Source of the DNA: Hyphomonadaceae bacterium UBA1001 | GTDB taxonomy: Bacteria; Pseudomonadota; Alphaproteobacteria; Caulobacterales; Aquidulcibacteraceae | Length of the DNA stretch: 33,412 bases | Assembly: GCA_002291875.1 (NCBI GenBank) | Contig: DBAV01000198.1 | Location: forward strand, 594-34,005 | Direction: 5' to 3' | Part shown: positions 31,864-33,412 of the stretch, one piece after another | Layout: each line of letters begins with the position of its first letter | How positions within the stretch are numbered: the first letter of the stretch is position 1 | Program-made: the position numbers and the translations under genes | The notes under the pieces: model-generated | Databases searched by the model: none | Told to the model about the DNA's origin: nothing | What the model saw: only the letters and a program-made list of their open reading frames with translations

Positions 31864-33412
31864 AGGTCACCCGCCTCGAAGTGCATGGGTTCGGCGGCTT
31901 TGACCAGCCGCACGCTCTCGTCGGGCTTGGCGACGGGCTGAACGTGCTGGCGCTTGAGAACGAGGCCGGCAAGTCCAGCCTCTTCCGTGCGTTCCGCACG
32001 GCGATGACCGAAAAGCACAGCACCTCCTCCCAGGCGGTGCTGTCGCAGGGCTGGCGTCACGACCAGCGGATGCCCATGAAGGTGCGGGTCGGCCTCTGCG
32101 ATGGCGACGGGGATTGGCTTGTGAACCGGGTGTACCGCGCCGGAACACGGGTCAGCGAGCTGATTTCGCCAGATGGCCACAGGCTGACGTCCGACGAGGC
32201 CCACGAAAGGCTGAGGAAGCGGCTCGAGGCGTTCCACGTGCCCGCAGCCGCGGTCTGGGTCGACCAGTCGCAGACCGATCTGCTGCGGCTGTCGCTGCCC
32301 GACCCGTCCCGCGTGAACATGGCCCAGGCGGCCCACCAGCTGGCGCAGGGCGTGAGCGGCATCGAAGCTGCGCGCCAGCTTTTCGACCGCATCGTCCGGC
32401 GCCTGTCCGACGACATAACCCCCGCGCGGCGGACCGCCAAGGCCGGCGGCCGGCTGGAGCGCGTGCAGAGCGATCTTGCCGCCGCCGAGCTTGAGCACCG
32501 GGACGCGCTGGCCGAGCTTGCGCGGCTTGAAACGCAATTGGCCGACCGCGAGCGTCTGCGCGGCGAACTGGCCAGGCTCGACCAGCCGGCAGAGCGCGAG
32601 CGGCTTGAGCGGCAGGTCACCGAAACCGCGCGGATACGCGATGCGATTGCGCGAGAACTGGCCGATTGGGGCGCAGCGCGGGACCGCAAGGACGCCGCGG
32701 CTTCAAGCCTTGCAACGCTGGAGGCCCGCGCCGCGCTTGAAAGGCACGATCAGGCGGTCGCCGGGGTCGATGCCGAAATCGAGGTACATTCGGCCAGGCT
32801 GGCCGTCTGTCGGGCCGTGATCTCTGCGGCCGTGCATGCCAGCGCCGTCGAGGGCCATGCCGAACTGACCCGGCTGGAGGCCAAAGCCGAGGCCAATGCC
32901 GCATTGCCGGGCCTGCTGCAGGCCGCGCGCAGCGCCACTCAAACCATCGAGGCGGCAAGTTTGGCGCTGGACGCCGCGGCCCCGCGGGTGCGCATCACGC
33001 TGGCTGATGGTCATGCCGGCCGGCTGCGCCGCGATGGCACGGCCGTGTCTGCCGACAGCGAAAGCCCGCTGACCGCCGTGACGCGGTTCGAGGTGGACGG
33101 CGTGGGCGTCATTGAAATCGTGCCGGTCGGCCTTGAGGACCAGGTGGATCGGCGCACCAAGGCGCAGCATCGTCTCGATGCCGTGCTGGCACAGGCCGGC
33201 ATGGCGTCGGTCGACGAACTGACGCTCGGCGCGCAACGCGCCGAGGCGGCAAAGGCCGCGCTGGCCAGCGCCCGGAACCGGCACGCCGGGATGCTTGCTG
33301 AAACGCCCGCCGAACGCGACAGCCTGATTGCCGCGCTGGCACAGGCCCATGACGAGGATCGTCGTGCCGCCGATGGCCAGGACCTTTCAGGCATGACGCG
33401 CGCCGAGGCCGT
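31860..33412 (+). CDS. SbcC/YhaN/Rad50-like ATPase, N-terminal part (continues beyond window)
   Basis: The frame is open from ATG 31860 to the window end, 517 codons. The N-terminus KVTRLEVHGFGGFDQPHAL is typical of RecF/SbcC/YhaN ATPases. The Walker A region reads LENEAGKSSL; the NEAGKS core is that of YhaN-like proteins, but the first glycine of G-x4-GKS is Leu. A Q-loop-like WVDQSQTDLLRL region follows near residue 135. From about residue 190 the sequence becomes Leu/Ala/Glu/Arg-rich heptads, the start of a coiled coil (SDLAAAELEHRDALAELARL). The signature motif and Walker B should lie beyond the window. Overlap with the nuclease gene indicates a two-subunit repair complex under joint control. 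Confidence 0.87.
   Translation, partial: MKVTRLEVHGFGGFDQPHALVGLGDGLNVLALENEAGKSSLFRAFRTAMTEKHSTSSQAVLSQGWRHDQRMPMKVRVGLCDGDGDWLVNRVYRAGTRVSELISPDGHRLTSDEAHERLRKRLEAFHVPAAAVWVDQSQTDLLRLSLPDPSRVNMAQAAHQLAQGVSGIEAARQLFDRIVRRLSDDITPARRTAKAGGRLERVQSDLAAAELEHRDALAELARLETQLADRERLRGELARLDQPAERERLERQVTETARIRDAIARELADWGAARDRKDAAASSLATLEARAALERHDQAVAGVDAEIEVHSARLAVCRAVISAAVHASAVEGHAELTRLEAKAEANAALPGLLQAARSATQTIEAASLALDAAAPRVRITLADGHAGRLRRDGTAVSADSESPLTAVTRFEVDGVGVIEIVPVGLEDQVDRRTKAQHRLDAVLAQAGMASVDELTLGAQRAEAAKAALASARNRHAGMLAETPAERDSLIAALAQAHDEDRRAADGQDLSGMTRAEA

Overview
The window is about 33 kb of GC-rich, densely coded bacterial DNA. It most likely comes from a prosthecate or dimorphic alphaproteobacterium (Caulobacterales in the broad sense, e.g. 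Hyphomonadaceae/Maricaulaceae). The strongest pointers are a divK-pleD pair in the Caulobacter arrangement, a DUF2336 protein, large TonB-dependent receptors, cytochrome c maturation genes, and a candidate alphaproteobacterial LexA box (GAAC-N7-GAAC). No rRNA, tRNA, complete insertion sequence or CRISPR array was seen.

Layout. 1-501: 3' end of mutL. 572-845: three-unit tandem array of hairpin repeats. 959-3044: a DUF2336 protein convergent with a secreted lipoprotein. 3143-5665: a TonB-dependent receptor with its terminator, followed by a second, five-unit array of related hairpin repeats (5753-6232). 6306-7238: an EamA transporter. 7292-10000: an overlapping three-gene operon resembling Bacillus spsF, spsK and spsE, probably for a nonulosonic-acid or similar surface sugar. 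10369-12654: a FecA-like receptor. On the minus strand, 17.0 to 12.7 kb: ccmA-ccmB-ligA-methyltransferase.

17.1-26.5 kb is a fatty-acid (beta-oxidation) block. It holds a LiuR-like MerR regulator with a perfect palindrome upstream, a DmdC-like acyl-CoA dehydrogenase, an LCAD-type acyl-CoA dehydrogenase, a thiolase and a fused hydratase/3-hydroxyacyl-CoA dehydrogenase. Together they can carry acyl-CoA through dehydrogenation, hydration, second oxidation and thiolysis. The block is interrupted at 22.1-24.2 kb by a small accessory segment on the opposite strand: a protein made of two copies of one unknown domain, a 120-residue unknown protein, and what I read as a decayed gene for a small secreted cysteine-rich protein.

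26.7-33.4 kb holds a GNAT acetyltransferase overlapping a stand-alone IS5-type DUF4096 domain gene, a ROK sugar kinase on the minus strand, divK-pleD (polarity and cyclic-di-GMP), and a two-gene SbcD/YhaO-like nuclease plus SbcC/YhaN-like ATPase operon. The LexA box precedes that operon, and the ATPase gene runs off the window end.

Most of the window is housekeeping. The least explained parts are the two hairpin arrays (a shared fold with different sequence in one hairpin), the segment inserted in the fad block, the GNAT/DUF4096 pair, and the probable SOS control of the nuclease/ATPase pair.
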